Shown piece after piece: positions 30,623 through 41,192 of a stretch of 64,000 bases of DNA. The stretch comes from Leishmania martiniquensis. Lineage: Eukaryota > Euglenozoa > Kinetoplastea > Trypanosomatida > Trypanosomatidae. Location: contig NC_090163.1 in NCBI RefSeq assembly GCF_017916325.1, positions 379,501 through 443,500 on the forward strand. Direction: 5' to 3'. The notes beneath the pieces were generated by a model. The model saw only the letters and a program-made list of their open reading frames with translations. It made no database searches and was not told where the DNA came from. The position numbers and the translations under genes were made by a program. The first letter of the stretch is position 1. The number at the start of each line of letters is the position of its first letter.

Positions 30623-33172
30623 ATGACGGTCAGGAGGGATTTCTATGTCGACTTCGAAGTGAGGTTTGGGAAGAGGGTCGTCTCTCTGGAGATGCCGGCC
30701 TCTGCGACTGTGCAAGATCTGAAGCGCCGGCTGGAGGAGGAGACTCGTGTACGCTTCGACAAGCAGCGGCTGCTGCTGAATTTGCCTGTTATAAAGGCAA
30801 AGCACCGGGACCCGCCGCACGATACGGTGCTCCGTCATCTCTTTCCGACGGAGCTGGTCAACCGCTGTGAGCAGCACGAAGGCCCTGTAGTGCAGCATGT
30901 GAAGGTGAGCGCTATGCTGCTCGGCAGCGCCGAGGTGGCCCCGGCAGTGAACGTGGCGGCGACGTCCGAGATTTCGCGCCTGGTTGCCACCACGGTGGAG
31001 CACGACGGCAAGTGGTATCGGTGCTCGTACGCACGAGGGTATTTGCGCCAGACGGCGTACATCTGCCGTACCTGCGTCAGCGAAGAGAGGGCTGACCCAC
31101 AGCACGTTCTCTGCCTCGCCTGCGCGGAGTTCTGCCACGGCAATCACGAGATCGAGGAGTGGGGCGTGCGGCACAACATGCGGTGTGACTGCTGCACGCA
31201 AAAGTGCTGGCGCTCTCCCGCCTCTCCGGAGGCCGCCGTCAAAGGGAGCGAGAGACCTCTGTCTTCATCGGTCGCGTCCGCCACTACCTCTGGGCCCGAA
31301 GTGCGTGCCGTGCAGGCGCGCGACATCGAAGAGCGTTCCATGCGCAAGCGGGCGCGTTCGACCACGCCACTAACACCCAAGCGCTCGCGCGGCAGCTCTC
31401 CCGTGAGCGGAATCCGCATGATCACAATTCCGCCGGCAGACCTGCCGGAAGTCACCCTGCACCCTTCCACCGCCGCGCATGCGGCGGCTTCGTTGACGGT
31501 AAGCGACTCTGGGCCGTCGCAGGACACCAGCAGGCCACTCCCCTCGTCGACTGTCTTCTCCCTGGAACCATCATCGCCCTTGCTCGAGGGCCCGGCCGCT
31601 GCTAAGCGGGCAGACGCGTCTAAGTGTGTGGAGAAGGGGTCGAGTTCTGCCGGCGCGCACCCTTTCGACAGGGACGACGAAGAAGCGCACTCCCACAGCG
31701 GCCACGACACGGTGGAAGACGAGGGCGTGCAACCGCCCCCGCTGCCGGAGCTTAGCCGTTGCGCCTTCGTCGTTGATAGCAAGACGAAGAAGGCGCCAGT
31801 GGAGTCGGTTCTGCCGACGAATCGGCACAACCGCTATCCACGAGATCCGTTCAACTGGTGCTATTGCAAGAAGGATTACCCCAGCGACGACCCTGAATGT
31901 GGCGGTATTGCCTGCATGCTCTGTTGCAGTTGCTACTGGAGCACGCACATCACAAGGCTGCACACCTACCAGTATCGACGTATGCCGTGTTACGGCGATG
32001 TGCTGCTTGGTGACACGGTCGCATTCAAGTGCAAGACGTGCAACACGCACGTTTGCGTGCCGTGCCGCTACCGCTGCCACAAGGACCACGACCTCGAGGA
32101 GGCGCTGGTGACGCCGTCGAGAGACGATGGCACCGACAACGGCGCGCTGGAGGGAGCAAGGTTTAGCTGCGGCTGCCGCGGGCTCTGTGCCATCGCGGAG
32201 GAAGTTCCGGCCGATATGATCGATGACGAGAGCACGTTCGACCCCATCCCAGACTCGGTGGCGACGGTGTTGATGAACGACGACGTCTTCACTGGATTCG
32301 TGTGCGCCTACTGCATGCAGGAGCACCCATGGATCGCAACGGAAGATCCGCTGAAGTGCTACAAAGGCCAGCTGCCGCCGAAGGCTCTCGCGAAGAAAGC
32401 GGTGGTCGCCTGCGGCACCAAATCTGCCCTGCCTCACTTGGCAGACTCGAGCGACTCCGATGTATACCCGTACCATGGCATGCTGTTGCCGGTGAACGCC
32501 TTTACGAACGGCATGACGTGCCCCTGTGAAGCGTGCCGGGCTGCCTTCGACAAATTCGCGCCACGCTCGATGGAGAACGCGACGGAGATGATCATGGAGC
32601 TGCACGATCACTGCGACCACTGCGGCAAATCTGTCAAGGATCAGCAAGCCTTCATGTGCCGCACCTGCGAGATGAACCTCGAGAGCACGTTCTTCATCTG
32701 CAAAGATTGCAACGCGCTGCGGGAAGTGCTGGCGCAGAGCGCCAATCGCGTGCAAGCGTCGACAAAGCCACAGAATGACGAGGCATCGCCACCGCCAGGG
32801 GGGCGGCCAGAGGAAGAGATAGGGGTAGAAGTTGCCCAAAGTTCGGAGGTTCACGCGGCGAATCACAGCGCGGCGGACGAGGCCCTGCTTGACGTCAGCG
32901 GCTATGACCACGACCTGTCGCACGAGTTTATCGAGGACACGTTCGAAAACTTGTATGCGCTGTGCGGGATGCAGGTTCTCCAGCATATGGACCCCGAGAT
33001 GCAGCATTACGTTGCCGCCAACTGGGATCCGATGGTGAGTCAGGTGGAGGTGGCGAATACCTTAACGCAGTCGCTCGGGCAGATACCGCTGCAGTTCGAT
33101 GAGGATGAGCTGCGAGAGATGGCTGCGCTGAACCAAAACCGTAGCGAGGCGCAGCGACGGACGCTTAGATGA
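30623..33172 (+). CDS. Ubiquitin-like / UBR-box / PHD-finger protein (UBR7-like)
   Basis: 849 aa. Residues 1 to about 75 look like a ubiquitin-like fold (VSLEMPASATVQDLKRRLEE and the following strand). A UBR-type zinc finger spans about 131-196: CSYARGYLRQTAYICRTC, then CLACAEFCHGNHE and RCDCC, closely following the UBR box of UBR7. A basic, Ser/Pro-rich linker (200-400) with KRARSTTPLTPKRSRG may be a nuclear signal. A second Cys/His module at about 412-455 (WCYCKKDYPSDDPECGG) matches the position and style of the UBR7 PHD finger, followed by CKTCNTHVCVPCRYRCHKDH (470-491). Further CxxC pairs occur near 516, 561, 633, 665, 679 and 693. It probably recognises substrates or histones in ubiquitin signalling; UBR7 relatives have been proposed as E3 ligases. 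It is about twice the length of human UBR7, and the N-terminal ubiquitin-like domain is unusual. No RING or HECT is evident. Confidence 0.85.
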   Translation: MTVRRDFYVDFEVRFGKRVVSLEMPASATVQDLKRRLEEETRVRFDKQRLLLNLPVIKAKHRDPPHDTVLRHLFPTELVNRCEQHEGPVVQHVKVSAMLLGSAEVAPAVNVAATSEISRLVATTVEHDGKWYRCSYARGYLRQTAYICRTCVSEERADPQHVLCLACAEFCHGNHEIEEWGVRHNMRCDCCTQKCWRSPASPEAAVKGSERPLSSSVASATTSGPEVRAVQARDIEERSMRKRARSTTPLTPKRSRGSSPVSGIRMITIPPADLPEVTLHPSTAAHAAASLTVSDSGPSQDTSRPLPSSTVFSLEPSSPLLEGPAAAKRADASKCVEKGSSSAGAHPFDRDDEEAHSHSGHDTVEDEGVQPPPLPELSRCAFVVDSKTKKAPVESVLPTNRHNRYPRDPFNWCYCKKDYPSDDPECGGIACMLCCSCYWSTHITRLHTYQYRRMPCYGDVLLGDTVAFKCKTCNTHVCVPCRYRCHKDHDLEEALVTPSRDDGTDNGALEGARFSCGCRGLCAIAEEVPADMIDDESTFDPIPDSVATVLMNDDVFTGFVCAYCMQEHPWIATEDPLKCYKGQLPPKALAKKAVVACGTKSALPHLADSSDSDVYPYHGMLLPVNAFTNGMTCPCEACRAAFDKFAPRSMENATEMIMELHDHCDHCGKSVKDQQAFMCRTCEMNLESTFFICKDCNALREVLAQSANRVQASTKPQNDEASPPPGGRPEEEIGVEVAQSSEVHAANHSAADEALLDVSGYDHDLSHEFIEDTFENLYALCGMQVLQHMDPEMQHYVAANWDPMVSQVEVANTLTQSLGQIPLQFDEDELREMAALNQNRSEAQRRTLR

Positions 33173-34337
33173 GCGCGAAAAGAGGGGCTGCGGGCGCCAG
33201 GGAGCGGGAGAAAGGGAGAGAAACTGGAAGAGGTCCGGTGCCATGTAGAAAGACGCTATCGAGGAGCGCTGTGAAATCGTCTCAGCGGCCTGGCATGCGC
33301 TCGATCACGGACTGATGCAGCGGCTCGAGGAGCACAACCACCGACGCCGACGCCAGTGGATGAGCTTGGGGCCGGCGGTCACCCTTTGGGGTTCTTCTTT
33401 CGTCCCCTAGCGTTTTCTTCTTTACAGGAAAGGAGGCTGTGACCCCTCAACGAAAAGCGAGCGAGGCAGCCGCACGAAGGACTTGAGCATGCCTATGGCA
33501 TGGTGGGCGTTTCCCGCACGGTGCCTTGCTGCGGCGGCAGGGGGACCTTACCACCACCACCACTACCCCATGCGCCACGCCCTGCACCACTCCATTGGAG
33601 AGAAGAGATAGAGGACCGCTGTGCACCGTGCCCAGCGATGCGAAGCCCCACTCTCCTCCTACGCTGTTTGCCGTCTTCTCTTTTCTGAATAGCATTGCAG
33701 CGCACTGCAGTAAAGCTGTAAACAGAGCACTAATGCAGAGAGAGAAAAAGATGAGAGAGCGGAGGGGGCGCACATTGCACTAAACAAAAGCGTCTCTGCT
33801 CCCATACCCCCGCGGAGGAAAGAAGAGAAGGACAGCAATGTATGCGTCTGACCTCCTCCTCCTCGCTTGCACGTTCGAATTGCCGCGCCCTCATCCACAC
33901 GCACGGTGAGGAGCACCATTCCTCGGAATGACGCCTCTGTCTCTATCTCTCTCTCCGTGGGAGGCATGAATTCAAAGCGCGTGGCAAACCGGAGGGTGTG
34001 CATTTGCAGCGTCTCATCGACCTGTGAGAGCCGCGCTTTCGTTGTTGTTTTCGTCCCTAGCCATTCAGTGGCCGGCCCCCAACCGTCTGTGCCAGCCGTT
34101 CCATTCCCCGTGTCTCTCCTCCTCCTCTTTCTCCCCGGCTGCACGGCTTTGCTTCCACCCACTCACCCACCCCCTCTCCTTCCCATCACGGCTTTGCTTT
34201 GTGACACAGAACCAGCGAATCCATTGGCGAGCCTTCAACGCAACCTTGGCCAGCGGGAGACACTCAGGCGCTCAGCCGCATCTGTCTTCTGTTTCGCACC
34301 ACAGAGCTTGCAGCTCCTCGAGACCCCTGTCGCGGAA
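33173..34337 (+). other. Intergenic spacer
   Basis: 1.2 kb with no supportable gene. CT-rich tract at 34100-34190. Candidate acceptor AGs for the next gene are at 34208-34209 and 34303-34304; the latter, after TTCTGTTTCGCACC, gives a 5' UTR of about 33 nt. Confidence 0.6.
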
Positions 34338-36227
34338 ATGACGGAGCACGAGAACACGCCACGCCTTGAGCTTGAGACCGCGCTTGGCTACAGCGGCAAT
34401 CTGTGCGGAAGCTTGGTCGCCCATCCGGATCAACGGCATCTTCTGTACGCCCTTGGCGCTTGCATAGTGATTCGTGACGCCAACGACGCGGAAAGGTCTG
34501 AGTTCTTCTACGGCCACAATGACAAGATCAGCTGTCTTGCCGTGAGCGTTTCGGGTCGCTACGTGGCGTCCGGGCAGGTGACCCACCCCGGCTTTCAGGC
34601 AGATGTCTGCATCTTCGACTTCGAAGAGCGCCGCCTTATCCATCGCATGCTGCTGCATAAGGTGAAGGTGCAGGCGCTCGCGTTCTCAGCGGATGAGCAG
34701 TACCTGGCCTCTGTCGGGGGGCCCGACGACAACACGGTCGTCCTCTGGGACGTCAAGACGGGGCGGCCGCTCTGCGGCGCACCTGCGCACCACACTGAAA
34801 CGAAGGCCGTCGCCTTCTTCAACAACAGCTCCGAGAAGCTCATCACCGGCGGTGTTGGCTCGCTGCGCGTCTGGACGGTGGACCTCGAACATCACAAGAT
34901 GAACCCAGTAGACATCAACATGGGAAACATGCGCCGCAGCGTGCAGACCATCGCCATCGAGAAGACGGACAAGTACGTGTACTGCGGTACCACCTCTGGC
35001 GACGTCATTTGCTCGCAGCTGCAGCAGGCCAACGTCTTCAAGATGCAGGGGCCGCAGAAAAAGCTCGCTGGCGGCATTCTTTCCACAATCCTCACCCACA
35101 CAGGCGATGTGCTGGTCGGCAGCGGCGCTGGCGAGCTGCAGCTACTCTCTAAGATCGACCTTACGGTGCAGAATAGCGCGACCGTCGACGGCGGTGTGAC
35201 TGGGCTAGCCCTCATGGGAGATCACTACTACGTCGGCACGCGGACAAGCAACATGTACTTTGTCAACGGCGGCAACTTCATGACGCGGCTGCGACTCACG
35301 TGTCACAGCGCAGCGGTGCAGGACGTCGTCTTCCCTCACGGCTTTAGCTCTGTTTTTGCCACGTGCTGCGAGACTGACATACGCGTTTGGAATGCGAACT
35401 CGTGCACGGAACTACTGCGGATTGAGGTTTCGAACCGAACGTGCAACTGCCTGCAGTTTAGCCGCGATGGCTCGCTCATCATCTCTGGCTGGAGCGACGG
35501 CCGCATCCGTGCCTTTGGCCCGCAGTCTGGCAAGCTTGTCTTCTCCGTCGCCGACGCGCACAAGGTGGAGCAGGGTACCCGTAGCCATAAGGCTGGAGGC
35601 AAGGTCGGGGTGACGTCGATGTGCGCCGATAACAGTGGCCAGCGCATCATCACCGGCGGCTCCGACGGTCTCGTGCGCATCTGGGCCATCCGCGGCACCA
35701 CCTGCTCGCTGGAGGCTTCGATGAAGGAGCACAAAGCGGCCGTGAACGGTATTGCCGTCTCGCGCGATGATACCGAATGCGTGACCGCCAGCGACGACGG
35801 CAGCTGCATCGTATGGGACCTGACTCGGTACCTCCGCCGCAACATCATGTACCGACAGACGTACTTTCGAGCGGTGGAGTACTATGTGGACGATAGTCAG
35901 CTGCTCACGTGCGGCAGCGACAAGTGCATCGCCTACTGGGACTCCGTCGATTGCCATGCCATTCGAGAGGTGCCTGGCAGCCGCACCGCCGAGCTGAACT
36001 CGTTGTCCTTGTCACCGGACGGGCGTTTTTTCGTAACGGCTGGCAATGATCGCATTGTGAAGCTGTGGGACTATGATCGTGGCGAGTGCGTCGCGGTGGG
36101 TCTCGCGCATAGCTGCAGCATCACCAAGGTACGCGTGTCCCCAGACGGCAAGAAGATCGTGTCTGTTGGGGATGAAGGTGCTGTAATGGTGTGGAACGTT
36201 GGCCAGCTTGCGATCGACGGCCTCTAA
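34338..36227 (+). CDS. CFAP52: Cilia- and flagella-associated protein 52 (WD40 repeat protein)
   Basis: 629 aa, close to the ~620 aa of animal CFAP52 (WDR16). CFAP52 is a microtubule inner protein of the axoneme doublet, so it should act in the flagellum. The protein is almost entirely WD40 repeats: early ones around GHNDKISCLAVSVSGRYVAS (about 56) and VGGPDDNTVVLWDVKTGRP (about 128), later ones around GGSDGLVRIWAI, TASDDGSCIVWDL, CGSDKCIAYWDS, TAGNDRIVKLWDY and VGDEGAVMVWNV. Two stacked seven-bladed propellers are expected, as in the family. The start follows the acceptor AG at 34303-34304; the same frame extends upstream but has no suitable ATG nearer the acceptor. No oddities are seen. Confidence 0.9.
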   Translation: MTEHENTPRLELETALGYSGNLCGSLVAHPDQRHLLYALGACIVIRDANDAERSEFFYGHNDKISCLAVSVSGRYVASGQVTHPGFQADVCIFDFEERRLIHRMLLHKVKVQALAFSADEQYLASVGGPDDNTVVLWDVKTGRPLCGAPAHHTETKAVAFFNNSSEKLITGGVGSLRVWTVDLEHHKMNPVDINMGNMRRSVQTIAIEKTDKYVYCGTTSGDVICSQLQQANVFKMQGPQKKLAGGILSTILTHTGDVLVGSGAGELQLLSKIDLTVQNSATVDGGVTGLALMGDHYYVGTRTSNMYFVNGGNFMTRLRLTCHSAAVQDVVFPHGFSSVFATCCETDIRVWNANSCTELLRIEVSNRTCNCLQFSRDGSLIISGWSDGRIRAFGPQSGKLVFSVADAHKVEQGTRSHKAGGKVGVTSMCADNSGQRIITGGSDGLVRIWAIRGTTCSLEASMKEHKAAVNGIAVSRDDTECVTASDDGSCIVWDLTRYLRRNIMYRQTYFRAVEYYVDDSQLLTCGSDKCIAYWDSVDCHAIREVPGSRTAELNSLSLSPDGRFFVTAGNDRIVKLWDYDRGECVAVGLAHSCSITKVRVSPDGKKIVSVGDEGAVMVWNVGQLAIDGL

Positions 36228-38798
36228 ACGTTTGTTGTATGTGTGTGTATCGCTCGGATGTTTAGATGCGCCTGCGCGATGGGCTCTCTTAGAGAAGCGA
36301 GTGGGGGCGATGAGGCAACCTCAGAGCTTAGAACAGAAAGAAAAAGATGGGGCCATTGCGAAGGACTGTGCGGCAGTCTCGCCTGGCTTCGCCGGCTCTA
36401 CTCATCGTTGGTGCACCTGAGTGCTCGTCGAGGCATCGCTGTGGCCAGTCGAATCTCCTCGTGACGCACCTCCTCCATCTCCACAGCTCTATCGCCCTTC
36501 TCGCCTCTTTACGCTCTACCACTCGGGCAAGAGTGCCCGGGCGTTGCCGGTTTTAGTTGGGTTTGCCCAGTCGCCATGGTTCACATGCTGCCGGTAGCGC
36601 CAAGCGGCCCGTGATTTATACCCGTTGCCCTTCCCCCCACCCCCCACCCCGCACATACACCTTTTTTCGTTTCGTAGCTTGCCCCTTTCACCTCCCCGTC
36701 TCGTTGAAGGTGGACAGGCGTGTACTTGTGCCTGTGTTTGTGTGTGTGTGCATAGGGGGTGGGTAAGGAGGGTGTCAAGGCCCCTTAGATTCCTCTATAC
36801 GCTGTGATGGTGCGTTTCTGTTTTTTCTTTCTTTCCCTGTGTGACGGTGTGTGGGTATGGTGCGCTCATCCTGTGTATCGGTCCATCCTCGGCGTAGCGT
36901 GCGTGGGCGCTGTTTTGTGTTGATTTTCGGCTTGTTTGTGATCCTCGGCAGCATGTACAGGTGGACGAAGGAGGGAGGGAGGGAGAGAAGGAGGGGAGCA
37001 AAGAGAGGTGTGCCAAGTTCAACACCTTCATGAAGTGGAGGATAGAGGAACAGGGGTAGAGGAGTGGAAGGCATGCGGTACCGCTGCGCTGTTGACCGAC
37101 GGGGGTGGTGGACAACACTGAAGCAAGAGCGAGTGCTTTCTACTTGCCGCCGCGCACGCGTGCATCTCTCTCCCCCTCTCGGCGTGCATGTGTAGAAAAG
37201 AAGCGGTTCGAAGAACGTGAAGGGCGGTGACGCCGCCGCTTCATCTGAGATGGGTACAGCAGCCTATAGAGATGAAACGAAAGGCGAAGGGAAAGGCATC
37301 GCGCTTGACTCTGCCGTCTCTCTCTCTCGTTGCATAGCGCTCCCAACCTGACGACGTTTTTATGCCCCTCTCCTTGTTCGTGTCCCCTCCATCTCCGCTT
37401 TTCTTCTTTCGCTGTTGCTCCAGCTAGTGCGCACGCGTGTCCGTGCCTATGGGTCCCTCTTCGATACACATGCTCGCTTCCCTCCCTTTTTTTCGCTTAG
37501 CTTCAGCTGTTGGTCGGCTGTGACCGTTTGAGCCTCTTTATTCTTCTTCCGGCTCGGGCCACCTCTGCCTTCTCTTTCTCTGCGTCCCGTTCCCCCTCCC
37601 CCTGTCTCCTTTCTTATCCTCCGCCACGTTTGCCCTTTCTCCCCCCTCTTTCTCCGTCCCGCACCCCTCTCCCCCCTCTCATTGTGCGCTGATGTATCGT
37701 AGGATAAATGATGCAGGTGGCATAGGGAGGTCACGTGACGCTGCAAGACGATGTAGTCTCAGATCCTCGTCCTTATTTTTTCTTTTTCGACTCTCCGGTT
37801 GTGACGCCGCTCGTGCCCAACGGCAGAACCAGTAAGAGCGGGCACATACATGGTGGTGCTCCTTCAGGTCCCATTGTGTAGGGCGCGCAAGATAGAGGAT
37901 CAGCTCCCGTTCCCCCTCCCCCCACCGTCGAACAGGGGACCATCAGTAAAGAAGCACACGAATCTTCGGCGACGGCGCGCCACTGTTCGCTCCACGGCAT
38001 CATTCTCGGAAGTCATGCGTAATCGACAGGCTTCTGCGCGAGGTTGCATGCGCGCTGGCAAGGGAGGCTGACAGAGCCGAGAAAAAGGAAATCGGAAATG
38101 GTGCTGCAGTCGACGTTCTTGGATCCTTGAAAGGCGTGCGCAGGCTGCAGGGATCGGTCGCCCACGAGGGAAAGGATATGACCGCTCTTTGGATGCCTTG
38201 TCGAGCTCCCTCCATATGCATACGTCTCAGAGTTCGCCCCTTTGCCTCGAGCGGTGCGTTGTTCGCCTTCAGGAACTCCATTGCTCACTCCGTCCCTTTT
38301 CCTCTATCTTCTTGCCAACCTGTCCTTCCCCCAAACACACACCCCTTACTCCTCTTCTTCCCCCGGTGCTTGTGACTCCTGTCACACCACCAACGCGGTC
38401 TCGGATTGTTCACAACGCGTTTCTGTGCGGTTGTCTGTCGCTGAAATGACATGCACCTTTCCAATAACGGCACTGCACCGCACATGTCCACTCATCACGT
38501 GGACACTTATATCTGTGAATCACTTCGCAGCCGCATAGCGTAGGCAAACAGGAGCACACACAACCTCCTCTCCCCTCCCTCCCCCCTCACGAAAAAAAAA
38601 ACAGCAGGGCTGTGCATGTGATCGCTAGAGTATTCCCCCACTCTCCACTTTTCCTTCCCGCTCGCCGCCCGTCGTTTTTTTTTCTGGGGTCCTCTTCCAC
38701 TCCTGTAGCGGTGCGTGGCGTCCCGCTTTACTTCCTCATCGTTGCGTTGCGGCTGCCTCATCATTCAGGGCGTTTTCGTGCGCGCTGCATCTCGCAGC
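36228..38798 (+). other. Intergenic spacer
   Basis: 2.7 kb without a supportable gene. Pyrimidine tracts at 37540-37690 and 38290-38370 and purine-rich stretches near 36970-37010. No coding-like stretch stands out. Confidence 0.6.
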
Positions 38799-38844
38799 CT
38801 TCTCTCCTCAACCCCCCTCCCCACCTCCTCGGCTCCTCCTGCAG
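38799..38844 (+). promoter_or_regulatory. Predicted spliced-leader acceptor for the amastin-like gene
   Basis: A long CT-rich tract ends in CTCCTGCAG (AG 38843-38844). The first in-frame ATG follows at 38966, giving a 5' UTR of about 121 nt. Confidence 0.6.
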
Positions 38845-38965
38845 ACGAGAACGTTTTGCCGTGCAAAGGACATCGAAAAAAAAAGCAGTGGAGATCGCCA
38901 CATTCACGGCAGCATCGCAGTCCTCCGCACAGCACGCACTCGCACGTGCACAGAGTGTCAGCGAC

Positions 38966-39763
38966 ATGTGGGATGTAGCGGGATCTGGCGGTGACGCCAG
39001 CTGGGATAGCGATCGAAGGATCGACCGTGTGAACCCAACCAGAACGCCTCTGAATATGGAGAGCAACGCCCACACACCTGCAGAAGGGGGTGAGGAGGTG
39101 GCGATAAAAGCGAACGATCCGTACAGTGCATTTCCTGAGAGGGCCATGACCGAGGTGTACAACTCGAACTTGAACGACCTGGACTACACCCCGGCCCTCT
39201 TCAACCTCCGTCGCACGAAGCGGTGCCGTGTCGAAAGTTTTGTGGCGCTGTTCATTCTTCTTGTGACGCTCATGGGCTGCATCTTCGCCCTTGTGACGTC
39301 AATTTTCTCGTACAGATCGCCCACCGCCGTGGTGAGAGTGGACTGCCTGAACGTCTGGGGCAGAACGTCGTTCGGCTTAAGTCGGCGCTACAGTAACCAC
39401 GAACTCTTCTGCCCGAACTTCTTCATGAAGTCAGACAGCTACGCGGGCTTATACATAATAACGGTGTTTGCGGTTATCGTCGGATGCTGCTTTTCGATGC
39501 TGTCTATCATCTGCGGCCGTGTGTTTCTCTGCACTTACTTCGTTCACTCCCTTCTTGCTCTCAGCTGGGTCTTCGTCTTGGGGGCGTTGATAATGGCAGT
39601 GATCATGTACCGCGAGAAACTGTGCCGCAACATGTCGCTGAGGGAGGTCGGCTTCAAATTGGGCCCAGCGTTTGGTGTGACGGCCGGTCTCCTCTCTTTC
39701 CTCACCTTCGCGCTGATTGTTGTCGTGGTACTTGCTGTCAAGTATCGCAATACGTACCGGTAA
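38966..39763 (+). CDS. Amastin-like surface protein (four TM segments)
   Basis: 265 aa. A soluble, hydrophilic N-terminal region (1-88) is followed by four hydrophobic segments at about 91-115, 159-183, 189-214 and 235-260, the amastin topology. The extracellular loop between TM1 and TM2 carries CLNVWG (127-132) and a second Cys at 149, corresponding to the amastin signature region C-x-x-x-W-G...C, though divergent from the classic form. Amastins are small trypanosomatid surface glycoproteins, often up-regulated in the intracellular amastigote stage; their molecular role is unsettled. The N-terminal extension of about 88 residues is longer than in typical delta-amastins (total about 190-200 aa). 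A second, double-length amastin-like gene follows. The 3' spacer contains a SIDER-like repeat, in keeping with reports that amastin 3' UTRs carry retroposon-derived control elements. Confidence 0.75.
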   Translation: MWDVAGSGGDASWDSDRRIDRVNPTRTPLNMESNAHTPAEGGEEVAIKANDPYSAFPERAMTEVYNSNLNDLDYTPALFNLRRTKRCRVESFVALFILLVTLMGCIFALVTSIFSYRSPTAVVRVDCLNVWGRTSFGLSRRYSNHELFCPNFFMKSDSYAGLYIITVFAVIVGCCFSMLSIICGRVFLCTYFVHSLLALSWVFVLGALIMAVIMYREKLCRNMSLREVGFKLGPAFGVTAGLLSFLTFALIVVVVLAVKYRNTYR

Positions 39764-40667
39764 TAAGTCGAAGGGAAGGGCGCAGCCGCGAACGATAGAG
39801 TTCAGGTGAGGAGTCGGACGGGCTGGGAAGACTGCTCATAAGATTCTTTCATGCCCACTCACTCCTCATGCGGGCAGAGACGCGTGCAGGCAGCCGCGCT
39901 GCTTGCCCATTGCTCTAGGTTGAGGGGTCCATGTGCGAGAACAGGGTGGCCATCCCCTCTTCGGTCTCTAATGCGATGCTGTACGAAGAGAGTCTACTTT
40001 ATCTCTCTATTTTTCTTCGTTCTGAGCTCCCTCGCTCTTGGTGCTGCACTTCTTTGCCTTTTTCCTTTTGCGCTGGTGTTTCTGCACGCGCTGGTGTGCC
40101 TGTGTGCAGAGGACACGCCTTTTCTGTAGGCGCTTTAGTGCTGTTCCCCTAGTTTCCTCATGCATTGCTTCCTTCGGCGAGTCCTTCGCTCCCTCTCTTC
40201 CCCCCTCTCTGTCTCTATATATTTATTTACTTGTTTACTCTTCACTTCACCATCTCGCCCTTTCTACTTGTGCCACATCAGTGTTCGCCCGTCCATTTTT
40301 TGCTTGCCTTCATTCACCGTTTTGCCGCCTCTAACCCCCCCTTCATCCCTCACCTCGACCCTCCTCCCCTTCCCACCGGCCTTTCCTCTCGTTCTCAGAA
40401 CCCCCCCGCTCCGCTAGTTGAAGTCGCCCATGGTGGCCGTACTGCCCTGCAGCAGCCTTCGCCAGACGCGCGCACGCGGGGTCGTGCAGAGTGGCGTGCT
40501 GCCCCCCAAAGTCTCGAGCAGTAACGGAAAAATACGGCAACAGAAGGACGAGGGGGCGCGGGACGCCACGCCGTGCAGTACTGACGCCTTTTTCAGCTTT
40601 TTTTTCCTTTTCGGCTCTTCGAATCCTCGCCGGTGTCCTCGTAATGAGGAGGGGGTAGGAGGAAGAG
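39764..40667 (+). other. Spacer / probable 3' UTR of the amastin-like gene
   Basis: No gene. CT-rich with T-rich stretches (40000-40120, 40190-40420), then the SIDER-like repeat. Confidence 0.55.
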
Positions 40668-41192
40668 ACACCTCCGTGTGCGTGGCATTTCACTGGTCGA
40701 CAGCCCCCCTCAATCTGTGCAGGGGTGCAGTACAGTCCTTCTATGCTGTGCCACTTCGGGCTCGCTTGAGGTGGCGACAAGGCCACTCAGATCTACCGCA
40801 CCCTGACCTGATTGCCTGCTGGTGTGACGGGTTCAAGTCGTCGCGTGGGATGCACCAGGTGGTACCCGGCACGACGGGAGCGAGTATCAGGCGGTCTTTG
40901 GAGCGGGAGGCGGGTGGTGCTTTCTTTTGTTCGGGGAGGGGTGCGGGGCGGAGCGACGGCTGCTCGCAACTGCATGCGTCGGTGCGTGGCTGTAGCGCTT
41001 TGCACCACGCGAGACGCTCCTGTGCAACAGCTCGGGGTGGCGCGGAGGCGAGGAACGTTTCGTGGCTGCGTGGACATACCCAAACTTACAACGCTCTCTT
41101 TTCCCTTTCTTCGGCAGCCTTCGACGACTGGAAAGAGCGATACACCCCCAAAAAACAAAGTCCAAAGAAAAGACAAAACCAACCGCCAAAAG
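40668..41192. repeat. SIDER-like retroposon, copy 1
   Basis: Bases 40668-41001 are identical, without a mismatch or gap, to 63667-64000; the second copy is then cut by the window end. The matching block starts sharply at ACACCTCCGTG; flanks differ. Copy 1 continues to an A-rich stretch at about 41149-41192 that could be the degenerate poly(A) end, giving about 525 bp, near the usual ~0.5-kb size of Leishmania SIDER elements. It carries no long open frame. It lies about 0.9 kb downstream of the amastin-like stop, within the probable 3' UTR, where SIDER elements are known to affect mRNA stability or translation. The family assignment is by size, position and composition; the diagnostic 79-nt signature was not verified. 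Confidence 0.65.

Noticed and set aside
31571..33007. 478-codon open frame on the - strand
   Set aside because: Lies wholly opposite the UBR7-like gene, whose Cys/His motifs prove the + strand reading.
40800..40860. GGGTTCAAGTC-like sequence reminiscent of a tRNA B box
   Set aside because: No matching A box at the right spacing and no cloverleaf could be drawn; it lies inside the repeat.
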